From Flavobacterium sp. (GTDB lineage Bacteria > Bacteroidota > Bacteroidia > Flavobacteriales > Flavobacteriaceae): a stretch of 64,000 nucleotides of DNA. Shown here piece after piece: positions 1 through 8,744 of the stretch. The position numbers were made by a program, and so were the translations under genes. The notes under the pieces were generated by a model. It had not been told where the DNA came from. It did no database searches and saw only the letters and a list, made by a program, of their open reading frames with translations. Position 1 is the first letter of the stretch, and the number at the start of each line of letters is the position of its first letter. The stretch spans positions 1,116,001-1,180,000 of the forward strand of contig NZ_CP136574.1 of the NCBI RefSeq assembly GCF_035195345.1, written 5' to 3'.

Positions 1-656
1 GTCCATAAAAAATTTAAACCTACTGATGCATCATTAATAGCGCCTGCAACTCCTGCTTCTACATTAAAAGCCATTATGGCTAAGAAAACACCAAAAAGAA
101 TTAACAAAGGCATCCCAACTTTTGCTACTTTTTCAACACCACCACTCAATCCTTTTGATAATATCCAAGTATTTAATAACAAACACACTATCCAAAATAA
201 AATAGTTTCTAAAGGCATTTCCAAACCTACATAGCTATTAAAAAATCCAGCTACTTCCTCTTGCGATTGACCTGCAAAAGTTCTAGAAATACTATGCCAA
301 ACCCAACTTAATGTCCATGATTCAAGATAACAATAATAAGCTGCTACAGCTAAATTGGTAAAAATTCCAAAAACACCAATGTATTTCCAAAATTTTCTCT
401 TATCCATACTATCTAAAATGAAAGGCGTACTATGGTGACCACTTTTTCCACCAAATCTTCCCATACTCCATTCCACAAACAATAATGGAATCCCCATTAA
501 TAAAAAACAAACTAAATAAGGCACAATAAAGGCCCCTCCTCCGTTTTGTACTGCTTGAACTGGGAATCTTAAAAAATTACCTAATCCTACAGCATTTCCA
601 GCCATAGCTAAGATAAGTCCAACTCGTGAACCCCACGATTCTGTATTTGTTGACAT
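1..656 (-). CDS. NSS-family sodium-dependent transporter (partial)
   Basis: Minus-strand reading from the ATG at 656 gives 218 residues open to the window edge, so the C-terminal half is missing. It reads as the N-terminal half of a neurotransmitter:sodium symporter (SNF/LeuT fold), an inner-membrane Na+-coupled carrier of amino acids or related solutes. The TM1 signature NAVGLGNFLRFP lies at residues 21-32, a GGGAF motif at 39-43, and the TM2 end PLLFVEWSMGRFG at 57-69; hydrophobic segments follow near 85-110, 150-170 and 180-200. A full Bacteroidetes-type promoter precedes the start. The substrate cannot be told from this half. Confidence 0.9.
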   Translation of the reverse strand, partial: MSTNTESWGSRVGLILAMAGNAVGLGNFLRFPVQAVQNGGGAFIVPYLVCFLLMGIPLLFVEWSMGRFGGKSGHHSTPFILDSMDKRKFWKYIGVFGIFTNLAVAAYYCYLESWTLSWVWHSISRTFAGQSQEEVAGFFNSYVGLEMPLETILFWIVCLLLNTWILSKGLSGGVEKVAKVGMPLLILFGVFLAIMAFNVEAGVAGAINDASVGLNFLW

Positions 657-681
657 AAAAATATATTGGTTGTTAATTTTT

Positions 682-711
682 CAAAGATAAGAAAACTATC
701 TAAAATTCAAA
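682..711 (-). promoter_or_regulatory. Promoter of the NSS transporter gene
   Basis: On the minus strand TTTG (708-711) is followed after 18 nt by TATCTTTG (682-689). This fits the Bacteroidetes consensus TTTG-N17-23-TAnnTTTG. The start codon is about 25 nt downstream. Confidence 0.75.
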
Positions 712-734
712 TAAAAGTTACACTTTATGAAATA

Positions 735-977
735 TTATAAGTCAAAAACTGAACTTCTCTTAGTTTTAATCATATCTTTTAGCTTTAATAGAAATGCTAA
801 TGTAAGATAAAACCCAAAACCTAAACCCACTGTAACGAATGAAATATAGATAAAAAACAATCGAACATTGGTAGCTCTCATACCCAAACGGTCTGCTAAA
901 CGAGAAGCCACAAAAAAACCATGTTTTTCAAAAAAATGTAATAGATTTTGAATCATAGAGCCCTTAATTTTATTCAA
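735..977 (-). CDS. PspC-domain small membrane protein
   Basis: An 80-residue protein with the layout of short flavobacterial PspC-type proteins: a helical N-terminus with ASRLADRLGMRATNVRLFF (about 24-42), one long hydrophobic segment (about 40-66), and a basic tail ending KTKRSSVFDL. PspC proteins sit in the inner membrane and relate to envelope stress in other bacteria; the role of this short stand-alone version is unknown. It starts 8 nt after the stop of the DUF2851 gene on the same strand, so the two are probably cotranscribed. Met8 (start at 956) is an equally plausible start. Confidence 0.75.
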   Translation of the reverse strand: MNKIKGSMIQNLLHFFEKHGFFVASRLADRLGMRATNVRLFFIYISFVTVGLGFGFYLTLAFLLKLKDMIKTKRSSVFDL

Positions 978-985
978 AAGTACAA

Positions 986-2254
986 TTAATTTTTAAGTAA
1001 AAAAGCTCCTACCGCACATTGTAAGCATTTTTTAGCATCACAATATTCTTTTTTTAATTGCAACAAAGATTGTGATTGAAATGCATTTTCTGCCAAAATT
1101 CCAATCGAAGCAAATTTGTCGATAATAATATTTTTCTCAGGCGGTAATGCAGTTATTAATTCCAAAATCTCTTGAGAATATTCTTTATGTAAACTTTGTT
1201 CATAAGCAAATCGGATGGGTAATATCGTATTCATCACAATTAAGTCAATAAATGCATGAGACATTTTCTTTTTCTTAGCAACACTTTTTTTATCAAAATT
1301 ATAATGTGTTTCCCAATAATCACTGACTTCTATTTGAAACAAAGTATAAATTTCACTTATAGATAAAACATTGACAATCTTTGAGAACAAATTATGTTCT
1401 TTGTGATATAAAGCGGCCAATTGCGCTAAACGAATAGTTGGAAAATTATCTGGTCGGTGTTTAAAAAATTCAACTTTATCAAAAACACTTTTAGAAATAG
1501 TGTATTTATGGCATAAATAATTATAATCGTTTTGCAATTTATTTGGATAACAATCCTGGAAACTTGATTCCAACATATTTGCTTGTCCAAAAAATAGCGT
1601 TTCTAAATTTTCAATTGCAAACGATTCTTTTCGTATAACTGAAAACGGAATCGACTTTGCCATATTTAAAAATAAAGCTCCATTAGTATTTAATCCAAAA
1701 TTCTTAGCTAAAAGACAAAATAAAACCGCTTCCCAATCATTATTTGATTCTTTTAATAATTGTTTGATTTCTTCAGATTTTCGCTCCAATCGATCAAAAT
1801 ACAAACGTTCTTGCCAATTTTTAAAAATAAAACCATCTACTTTTTGAACATCATTTTCACAATAAATCCAAGATTTTTGAGTAATTAAAGATTGATATTT
1901 ATGCACATCGGTCAATGCAACATAATTCCTCAATTCAAGTGTTGGAATTTCTAGATTATCCCTTCTAAAAATAGGCGTATCATGTTCCCAAACCACATGT
2001 AAAATAACCGAATCATAATTTGCATCTTTCTCATGATTATGTAAATACCAATCCGATGACTTGAGATGAATTTCAATATTTCCAGCCCATTTTTGATTGC
2101 CGATAATAATTTGTGCATTGAAAAAATCAGGACCTGCAAGTTGCAAATATTGACCTGAATGTAGAATCTGAATCGATTCTCCTGTAGTAGTTTGAAGTTG
2201 AGTAACAGCAAATTTCTTATGCTGCCAAACGTGGTGCAAAAAATCTTCTTTCAT
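986..2254 (-). CDS. DUF2851 family protein
   Basis: A 422-residue protein recognised as DUF2851, a conserved Bacteroidetes family without a known function. The N-terminus (FLHHVWQHKKF, about 5-15) and the segment around residues 45-95, with GNIEIHLKSSDWYLH and VILHVVWEHD, are the family hallmarks. The C-terminus carries a cysteine cluster (CDAKKCLQCAVGAF) that could bind a metal or Fe-S centre; that is inference. There is no signal peptide, so it should be cytoplasmic. A TATCTTTG box lies about 25 nt upstream, and the PspC gene follows closely. Confidence 0.85.
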   Translation of the reverse strand: MKEDFLHHVWQHKKFAVTQLQTTTGESIQILHSGQYLQLAGPDFFNAQIIIGNQKWAGNIEIHLKSSDWYLHNHEKDANYDSVILHVVWEHDTPIFRRDNLEIPTLELRNYVALTDVHKYQSLITQKSWIYCENDVQKVDGFIFKNWQERLYFDRLERKSEEIKQLLKESNNDWEAVLFCLLAKNFGLNTNGALFLNMAKSIPFSVIRKESFAIENLETLFFGQANMLESSFQDCYPNKLQNDYNYLCHKYTISKSVFDKVEFFKHRPDNFPTIRLAQLAALYHKEHNLFSKIVNVLSISEIYTLFQIEVSDYWETHYNFDKKSVAKKKKMSHAFIDLIVMNTILPIRFAYEQSLHKEYSQEILELITALPPEKNIIIDKFASIGILAENAFQSQSLLQLKKEYCDAKKCLQCAVGAFLLKN

Positions 2255-2280
2255 TCTGTATGGCGTATATAACTGAGAAA

Positions 2281-2288
2281 CAAAGATA
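2281..2288 (-). promoter_or_regulatory. -7 box of the DUF2851 gene
   Basis: Minus-strand TATCTTTG matches TAnnTTTG exactly and lies about 25 nt before the ATG at 2254. No clear -33 box is seen, because the upstream sequence is the terminator of the preceding gene. Confidence 0.55.
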
Positions 2289-2290
2289 AA

Positions 2291-2325
2291 AAAAAACCTG
2301 TAAAAATAAAATTTACAGGTTTTTT
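2291..2325 (-). terminator. Rho-independent terminator after the CBS-domain synthase
   Basis: Inverted repeat with arms AAAAAACCTGTAAA (2291-2304) and TTTACAGGTTTTTT (2312-2325), a 7-nt loop and a T-run on the minus strand. It lies just past the stop at 2343. Confidence 0.85.
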
Positions 2326-2342
2326 TAAGACTTAAAAAAGAT

Positions 2343-3704
2343 TTATTTTATTGAACCAATAATATCATATTTAGTAATAATGTGATGTTTTCCATTTCCT
2401 AAATCTACTAAAACCGCTTGGTTATCTTTGGTAATAAGCTTAGAAACATCTTCAACCGGTGTTCCAATTTTTACGATTGGAAATGGTTTTCCCATTACTT
2501 TACGAATTGGACGTTCAGCTGTGTTTTTATCTGATATAAAACTTTGAAATAAATCCGATTCATCAACAGAACCAACAAATCCGTTCACATCAATTACTGG
2601 AATTTGAGAAATTTTATATTTTCTCATACGTTCAATGGCGTGCGAAACCAATTCTTCTGTACGAACTACAACTAATGGTTTGTCAATGTGTTCTTTTATT
2701 AAATCTTCTGCTTTAGTGATTTCTTCTTCTAAGAAACCTCTTTCACGCATCCAATCATCATTAAACATTTTTCCAACATAACGGCTTCCAGAATCGTGAA
2801 ATAAGACCACAACTACATCTTCTGGAGTAAAGTGTTCTTTTAACTGCAATAAACCCTTTACAGCAGCTCCAGCGGAGTTTCCAACAAAAATACCTTCTTC
2901 TAACGCGATTTTTCTTGTATAAACCGCTGCATCTTTATCGGTAACTTTTGTAAAACCATCGATTAATGAAAAATCAACGTTTTTAGGTAAAATGTCTTCA
3001 CCGATTCCTTCTGTGATGTACGAATAGATTTCATTCTCATCAAAAATTCCAGTTTCGTGGTATTTTTTAAAAACTGAACCATAGGTATCAATTCCCCAAA
3101 TTTTGATGTTTGGATTTTTCTCTTTTAAATATTTTGCCACACCAGAAATCGTTCCACCCGTTCCAACACCTACTACGAAGTGCGTGATTTTTCCTTCTGT
3201 TTGTTCCCAAATTTCTGGACCTGTTTGCTCATAATGCGCAATAGCATTACTTGGATTATCATATTGATTTACGTACCAAGAATTTGGGATTTCATCTCCT
3301 AATTTTTTTGATACCGAATAATACGAGCGAGGATCAGTTGGTTCTACGTCTGTTGGACATACAATTACTTTTGCTCCAACGGCACGAAGAATATCTGATT
3401 TTTCTTTTGATTGCTTGTCTGAAATTACAAAAATACATTTGTAACCTTTTACGATAGCAGCTAGCGCTAATCCCATTCCAGTGTTTCCAGAAGTTCCTTC
3501 AATGATGGTTCCTCCAGGTTTTAATCTTCCATCTGCTTCAGCATCTTCAATCATTTTAACAGCCATTCTATCTTTAACAGAATTTCCTGGATTAAAAGTT
3601 TCGACCTTAGCTAATACCAATGCATCTACTTCAGCAGTGATTTTATTTAATTGTACTAAAGGTGTGTTACCAATAGTTTCTAATATATTTTTAGCGTATT
3701 TCAT
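2343..3704 (-). CDS. PLP-dependent cystathionine beta-synthase/cysteine synthase with CBS-domain pair
   Basis: A 453-residue fold-type II PLP enzyme. The PLP lysine is K44 in PGNSVKDRMA (39-48), and the phosphate/substrate loop TSGNTG is at 71-76; a GVGTGGTISG glycine loop follows near 180. The last ~115 residues (about 340-453) form two CBS motifs, the usual regulatory module. The enzyme should join serine or O-acetylserine with homocysteine or sulfide in cysteine/cystathionine metabolism. The architecture is that of bacterial cystathionine beta-synthase-like proteins, without the heme domain of animal enzymes. It stands alone, with its own promoter and terminator. CBS versus cysteine synthase activity cannot be decided here. 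Confidence 0.9.
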   Translation of the reverse strand: MKYAKNILETIGNTPLVQLNKITAEVDALVLAKVETFNPGNSVKDRMAVKMIEDAEADGRLKPGGTIIEGTSGNTGMGLALAAIVKGYKCIFVISDKQSKEKSDILRAVGAKVIVCPTDVEPTDPRSYYSVSKKLGDEIPNSWYVNQYDNPSNAIAHYEQTGPEIWEQTEGKITHFVVGVGTGGTISGVAKYLKEKNPNIKIWGIDTYGSVFKKYHETGIFDENEIYSYITEGIGEDILPKNVDFSLIDGFTKVTDKDAAVYTRKIALEEGIFVGNSAGAAVKGLLQLKEHFTPEDVVVVLFHDSGSRYVGKMFNDDWMRERGFLEEEITKAEDLIKEHIDKPLVVVRTEELVSHAIERMRKYKISQIPVIDVNGFVGSVDESDLFQSFISDKNTAERPIRKVMGKPFPIVKIGTPVEDVSKLITKDNQAVLVDLGNGKHHIITKYDIIGSIK

Positions 3705-3756
3705 TTTAAATTAAAGAAATTAAAATTTAGAAAATTTATGTTTTCAAAATCGATTG

Positions 3757-3786
3757 CAAAGATAGTGTGAATATTACGAATACAAA
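3757..3786 (-). promoter_or_regulatory. Promoter of the CBS-domain synthase gene
   Basis: Minus-strand TTTG (3783-3786), an 18-nt spacer, then TATCTTTG (3757-3764), about 50 nt before the start codon. Full match to the Bacteroidetes consensus. Confidence 0.75.
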
Positions 3787-3857
3787 AATGAAAATAAACA
3801 GCAGATTATGTTACAAAAAGCGGCATAAAGGTCATAAAAATTGCCTACCAAAAGTTT

Positions 3858-5807
3858 TTATTGAAAGAAATTCCACACTAATCCAAAACGAACAATAAAA
3901 TCTCTATATGGATAATTTGGTGCTGAATAAAAATCGTAACCTGTCCAAGCCGAGTTGAAATGTTCTGCTTTTAAGAAAATTCGAGTTTGTTTTACTCTAG
4001 CATTAATAAAGAAATCCATCATTGGAAATCCACCTATTTTAGTTTCATTTTGAACATAAAATTCACCCATTATAGGATTGTAATCATTTGCATAATACTT
4101 CGTAAAATATTGAAAAGTTACACCCGTTTGTAAAAGCATTGCCTTTTTAAATACATAATCAGTGAAATATAAAGTATTTCTTGTAACAATTTGTGGAACA
4201 TTTACAATATCATTTGATTGATCCACTTTTTGATATAAAATAGTATTGTCTAAAGCGAATTTCCAAAACTTAATTTCTTTACTAGCTTTCACAGCAAGAT
4301 AATTAATAGTATTGTCATACTGCATTGGTTTTACTTCTAAAATGGCAATGTTATTTGTAATATTATCAAAATACAAATGATCATTTAACACTTTGTAAGT
4401 AGCTGAAATGTCTATCCATTTTGATTGAACAGAAAAATCAAATTGGTTTACTTTTTCATTTTTAAAATTGTTGAACCAATTATAATTTATATAACCACTT
4501 TGATATAAATTATAATTCAAATTAGGCAAACTATTTAATTTTTGGTATTTGAAATGGAATTTAAAATCTTCATTAAAAGAATAATCTGCAGAAGCTTCAA
4601 TATTTGAAATAGATTGTTCAGAAATAGACTGAGAGGCATGTAATTTAACATTAACACCGTTAATTAAATAAAAATAATTACCTCCAACCATATTAATTCT
4701 ATCGGAAATTGAATTTGGAATTGCAATTGTTCCATTTGAATTATAAACCACACTGTTGTAATAATAATTATAGTGATTATCATCCATAAAAAACTCTAAA
4801 TCACCATACGATTTAGTTTTATAAGCTATCCCAAATTTATTATAGAAATGATTATAACGTGTTTTATTATTAATACTATTGGTGTAAGAATTCCCATATC
4901 GAGAATTTATAGTAGGTTGAGTAAATTGAAAAAACTTATATTCTTGATTGAATTGATGTGTAAAAACTAAACTATTTGGATTATCCTTTTTTAATTTAAA
5001 TGAATGATCTATAAAAAATCGATTCCCTTTTAATAGTGACGTTGCGTTTGTAAAATAAACTTTAATTCTTTCTCTTTCACCAAAAGGATCTTCACTTAAT
5101 TCAAATTCACTTGGATTGACAATTCCTCCATTTTCTTGATTTGAAATATCTTGACCTGTAAAATGAGCATTTAAGAAATATCTCTTGTCTTCAGTAAAAT
5201 AACTGGATGTAAATCTAAAATTACCAGAACTAGTTAAATTATTCACATATTTACCCAATGAACGCAATCCTTTATACGCAATTGAAAAATTAAGATTAGG
5301 TTTTGTATTAACTGTTAAAAAAGCGTCTAATGATTGCCCTTGTTCCATAACCGTCTTAAAATACAAATCAGACAATGGTGTTGGAACCGAATAATACTTT
5401 ATATCATTTGATTCTAAGTAATTAACATGTTTGGCTTGAAAACCAAAATTTGGAAAAACATTTTTATTTGTTAATCCGAAAAATAAAGTATTATAAGCAT
5501 GTCCTTCATTTGCAAATGGAAGTAATCCAAAAATATCTTTTCGTAGAAAGTTATATTTATACTCGCTTTGAATTGTAAGAGAAGTATCTACATAAGTAGT
5601 ATCTTTTTGCAGGGTATAGATTTTATATAAATCAATTGGAGCTTTCGCTAATAATTCTTTATTCTTAGCCTTGTTAAGTTTAGCAAGGGTATCATTGGGA
5701 TCGGAATTTCTGCTAGGAAGCCCACCGATACCACCATTAACATTTCTAATTTGTGCATTAGAAAGTGTTGATAAAGAAAATAAAAGTATAAATAGTAAAA
5801 ATCTCAT
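3858..5807 (-). CDS. Putative outer-membrane porin (Porin_10 type)
   Basis: A 649-residue protein with a signal peptide (1-18, ending SNAQ) and then a long array of short alternating hydrophobic strands rich in Y, F and N, ending in an aromatic C-terminus (GLVWNFFQ), as expected for an outer-membrane beta-barrel. The N-terminal segment with PIDLYKIYT, DTSLTIQ and FLRKDIFGLLPFANEGHAYN resembles the Bacteroidetes 'putative porin' family (Porin_10). The cargo is unknown. It follows the subtilase gene by 67 nt. Its start codon lies inside a long inverted repeat that may control its expression. Confidence 0.8.
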   Translation of the reverse strand: MRFLLFILLFSLSTLSNAQIRNVNGGIGGLPSRNSDPNDTLAKLNKAKNKELLAKAPIDLYKIYTLQKDTTYVDTSLTIQSEYKYNFLRKDIFGLLPFANEGHAYNTLFFGLTNKNVFPNFGFQAKHVNYLESNDIKYYSVPTPLSDLYFKTVMEQGQSLDAFLTVNTKPNLNFSIAYKGLRSLGKYVNNLTSSGNFRFTSSYFTEDKRYFLNAHFTGQDISNQENGGIVNPSEFELSEDPFGERERIKVYFTNATSLLKGNRFFIDHSFKLKKDNPNSLVFTHQFNQEYKFFQFTQPTINSRYGNSYTNSINNKTRYNHFYNKFGIAYKTKSYGDLEFFMDDNHYNYYYNSVVYNSNGTIAIPNSISDRINMVGGNYFYLINGVNVKLHASQSISEQSISNIEASADYSFNEDFKFHFKYQKLNSLPNLNYNLYQSGYINYNWFNNFKNEKVNQFDFSVQSKWIDISATYKVLNDHLYFDNITNNIAILEVKPMQYDNTINYLAVKASKEIKFWKFALDNTILYQKVDQSNDIVNVPQIVTRNTLYFTDYVFKKAMLLQTGVTFQYFTKYYANDYNPIMGEFYVQNETKIGGFPMMDFFINARVKQTRIFLKAEHFNSAWTGYDFYSAPNYPYRDFIVRFGLVWNFFQ

Positions 5808-5843
5808 TGCATTTTAGCTTAAAGCAAATGTAATGAGATTTTT
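5797..5843 (-). promoter_or_regulatory. Long hairpin covering the porin start codon
   Basis: Arms at 5797-5814 and 5826-5843 are complementary at 17 of 18 positions, with an 11-nt loop. In the minus-strand RNA the downstream arm contains the porin AUG (5805-5807) and ends in five U residues. It could terminate transcription after the subtilase gene, hide the porin start codon, or both. Confidence 0.6.
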
Positions 5844-5874
5844 AGTATAATAAAAAGTTAAATAAAACAATACT

Positions 5875-7803
5875 TTATTTTTTAACTATTTTATGTCTTG
5901 ACACACCTTCCTCTGAATTTAACTGAATAAAATAAACACCCGTATTCAAAGAACTCATATCTATTGAAAAATCAGTTAAATTATTAATTTTTTCAGAAGC
6001 TATAAACCTTCCTTGCATGTCGAAAATTTGATAGCTTAAGATTTCATTTTTAGAAGAATTGATATTGATTTTATCTGATGTAGGATTTGGATAAACAGCG
6101 ATTGAATTCGTAGAAAAATCAGCATTATTTAAAACAATTTGATCGTAACCGCTAATTATTAAACTATAGGCTTGGTTTGTTCCAAAAAGTGTACCTTTAT
6201 GTGAAACTTGAATAGTATAAATTCCTAATGCATTCTCTACTTCAACTTTCTCAACATTATCAACTAAATTGTCTCCTTTAATTGCTTGTGAAGTAATATT
6301 CGCTAAATCAAATTTCCAAGGAAAATTAGTTTCAGCACCTTTAATAATTCTTAAATCCAAATCATTTACTAAAACAGGAGTAGTAGAATTTAATTGACTA
6401 TTTTGTGATGTTCCAGGAACATCAGTCCAACAAATAGTAGCTTTTAATAATTTAGGATTAGAAACCTGTACATTAATTGTATACGTTCCCCCTTGATTCA
6501 ATTGATATTCTTCAATAACAGTTGTAGGAGTAGCGCTATTTTCGTTAATTAATAACGTTGCAACAGCATTTGTATCCATTAATCCCCAACCAAAATAAGG
6601 GTCAGGACCAACATTTGTTACATCATCTACTGCAGTATGACAAACAAGACCTTTTAAAGTAGCAGATTTTAAATAAGTTGAATTTAAATTATTATTTAAT
6701 TGTTGTAACAAGATCAAAGACCCTGCAACACTTGGTGAAGCCATAGATGTTCCTGATAAGGTGTCATAAGTTGACGTTGATGCATTACTCGTTGAAAATA
6801 CACTTGTTCCATCTGCAGCAATGTCTGGCTTAATTCTACCATCATCAGTTGGCCCTTGACTACTTGAAGCATTGATTGACATAGCTGACATATTACCCGT
6901 TATAGGATGCACTGTCGGATTAGCATTTGCAACAATTAATAAGTTTTTAGCATTCTTGTTACCAGTTAACTTATCTAAACCAGCAGCAAAACCACCTGTA
7001 TAAGTTTCTTGACCAGAATTACCAGCAGAATGAACCGATAAATAATATGGAAAAGAATAAGCAATTTGATCCCAATCAACAGCGGCATCATTATAACACC
7101 CCATATACCAAACAGGAACATTTAACTCATTAGCATCATTATAGATTGGAATACCATAGGAATGATTAGAAACTAATAATCCAGTAGCAGCTTCATTGGC
7201 TACCTCATTTTCATCGCCAGACCAATCATAAGATTTAACACTAGATTCATAGGCCATCCCTCTTGCATTAGCAGTAACACCTTTTGCACAAACAGTACCC
7301 ACTACATGCGTAGCATGTAGATCAGCAGCAGGGTTTACGGAAGGGTAATCTGGGTTTGAAATTCTAGAAGAACCACTTAATTGAAACTCTTGGTGAGCAG
7401 ATAAAGCCCAGCCACCATCCCATACACCAACTGACATTCCTAGACCCGTTAAGCTTAAGCCCAAAGTGCCACTAGGGTATAATTTATTTGTTTTAAGAGC
7501 GAAAGCACTATACTTATTATCTGTTGATATAAAAATGGGTGAATCGTTAACAATATCGTAAATTCTATATTTGACACCATTACTAAAGAAATCACGTATT
7601 GATTTTTTAGCTTCCATATAAGCAAGAACTCTTGCTTCCCTTGCGACATTATTGTTTGCCAAAAAATTAAAAGTACGTAGGGTAAGTTCCTCATCATAAG
7701 ATTGAGAAAGTAATGTTTTTTCAGCTTCATTTTGGGCAGCTACATTAATTAAACCAAAAAAGAAAACTAATAAAACTTTAATGAAAAAATAATTTTTAAT
7801 CAT
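5875..7803 (-). CDS. S8 subtilisin-like peptidase with T9SS sorting domain
   Basis: A 642-residue secreted serine protease. A signal peptide (about 1-23, ending INVAAQ) is followed by the S8 domain with D129 (VWDGG), H163 (HATHVVGT), the oxyanion asparagine in SAGNSG near 262, and S353 in GTSMASPSVAG. A beta-sandwich segment follows (about 425-545). The last ~75 residues, starting YPNPTSDKINI, are a type A T9SS sorting domain, so it is probably released or attached at the cell surface. It sits between the SusCD-lipoprotein operon and the porin gene. The preceding operon has its own terminator, so a separate promoter is likely. Confidence 0.92.
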   Translation of the reverse strand: MIKNYFFIKVLLVFFFGLINVAAQNEAEKTLLSQSYDEELTLRTFNFLANNNVAREARVLAYMEAKKSIRDFFSNGVKYRIYDIVNDSPIFISTDNKYSAFALKTNKLYPSGTLGLSLTGLGMSVGVWDGGWALSAHQEFQLSGSSRISNPDYPSVNPAADLHATHVVGTVCAKGVTANARGMAYESSVKSYDWSGDENEVANEAATGLLVSNHSYGIPIYNDANELNVPVWYMGCYNDAAVDWDQIAYSFPYYLSVHSAGNSGQETYTGGFAAGLDKLTGNKNAKNLLIVANANPTVHPITGNMSAMSINASSSQGPTDDGRIKPDIAADGTSVFSTSNASTSTYDTLSGTSMASPSVAGSLILLQQLNNNLNSTYLKSATLKGLVCHTAVDDVTNVGPDPYFGWGLMDTNAVATLLINENSATPTTVIEEYQLNQGGTYTINVQVSNPKLLKATICWTDVPGTSQNSQLNSTTPVLVNDLDLRIIKGAETNFPWKFDLANITSQAIKGDNLVDNVEKVEVENALGIYTIQVSHKGTLFGTNQAYSLIISGYDQIVLNNADFSTNSIAVYPNPTSDKININSSKNEILSYQIFDMQGRFIASEKINNLTDFSIDMSSLNTGVYFIQLNSEEGVSRHKIVKK

Positions 7804-7850
7804 ATTGAAATAGTTTGAGACATTATAAATTAAGAATCAAAATTACAAAA

Positions 7851-7879
7851 AAAAACCGAAACTAAAAGTTTCGGTTTTT
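7851..7879 (-). terminator. Terminator of the SusC-SusD-lipoprotein operon
   Basis: Perfect 13-bp arms AAAAACCGAAACT (7851-7863) and AGTTTCGGTTTTT (7867-7879) with a 3-nt loop, downstream of the lipoprotein stop at 7898. The U-run is on the minus-strand RNA. Confidence 0.85.
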
Positions 7880-7897
7880 AATATAAAAATAAATGAA

Positions 7898-8734
7898 TTA
7901 CTGAATTACGAACTCATGTTCTGAAAATGCTCCAAAATCACCACCACCAGAGAATAGAGAAGCTCCATTATTCAAGTTGTTCATAGAATAAGTTCCGGAA
8001 ACTGTTGCACTAGTATACATACCATCTCCGTAATCATCATAAATTACAAAAGTATAAGTACCAGGAGCCAAACATTTTACAACAGAAAAAGTACTTCTGT
8101 CAGCAAAACCTAATGCAGCGTAACCTGTAATTGTAGTACCAGCAGCATCAAAACCTCCAGAATCAATTAAGTTTAATGAAGAATCATACAATTCCCAAGC
8201 TGTTTCTTCTGGATAATTGTCAAATTTAATTGATAATCTAGCACGAACAGAAGCACAAGGTCTATATAGGTTAAAAGTAGATTTAGTTGTTCCTACACCT
8301 GTTAAAACACCATTAGAATATGTTCCATAAAAAGTGGTTTGATTCAAATCTTCAGCTGGAACTAAACCAACAACGATTTTATTACCATCCACTAAACCAT
8401 TACCAACTACAGTAACTTCATAAACTCCCTCTTTAGAACCCGCTGGAATTGTTACAGTAGCAGGAACTGAATAATTAGCAGCTCCGTGTGTAGTTGATGG
8501 ATCAACAACTAAACCAAAGGTTCTATCACTTCCTGTGGCTTCTGAAGCTAAAATTTTACCTTCAACCACAACCGTTTGACCATCAGAAAGCTCAACGGTT
8601 TGGTAATTTTCTAGTCCAACGTAATTAGCCGTCTGGCTATCACCTGAATTATCTTCTTCACAACTAAACATTGCAAATGACAATGTCAAAGCAGCAAAGT
8701 AAGCTATTGATTTTTTTAATATCATAATTTTCAA
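7898..8734 (-). CDS. SusCD-associated surface lipoprotein
   Basis: A 278-residue lipoprotein: signal peptide with lipobox FAMFSC and Cys25 as lipidation site, then an acidic stretch (EEDNSGD) of the kind that can mark surface lipoproteins in Bacteroidetes. Residues about 35-155 look like a beta-sandwich/Calx-beta-type domain (SEATGSDRTFGLVVDPSTTH). The C-terminal ~120 residues resemble a beta domain common in secreted Bacteroidetes proteins (WELYDSSLNLIDSGGF, then PGTYTFVIYDDYGDGMY). It starts 10 nt after susD and ends the operon. It may be a ligand-binding accessory (SusE/F position), but the fold does not clearly match SusE/F. Confidence 0.75.
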   Translation of the reverse strand: MKIMILKKSIAYFAALTLSFAMFSCEEDNSGDSQTANYVGLENYQTVELSDGQTVVVEGKILASEATGSDRTFGLVVDPSTTHGAANYSVPATVTIPAGSKEGVYEVTVVGNGLVDGNKIVVGLVPAEDLNQTTFYGTYSNGVLTGVGTTKSTFNLYRPCASVRARLSIKFDNYPEETAWELYDSSLNLIDSGGFDAAGTTITGYAALGFADRSTFSVVKCLAPGTYTFVIYDDYGDGMYTSATVSGTYSMNNLNNGASLFSGGGDFGAFSEHEFVIQ

Positions 8735-8744
8735 ATTTTAGTAA

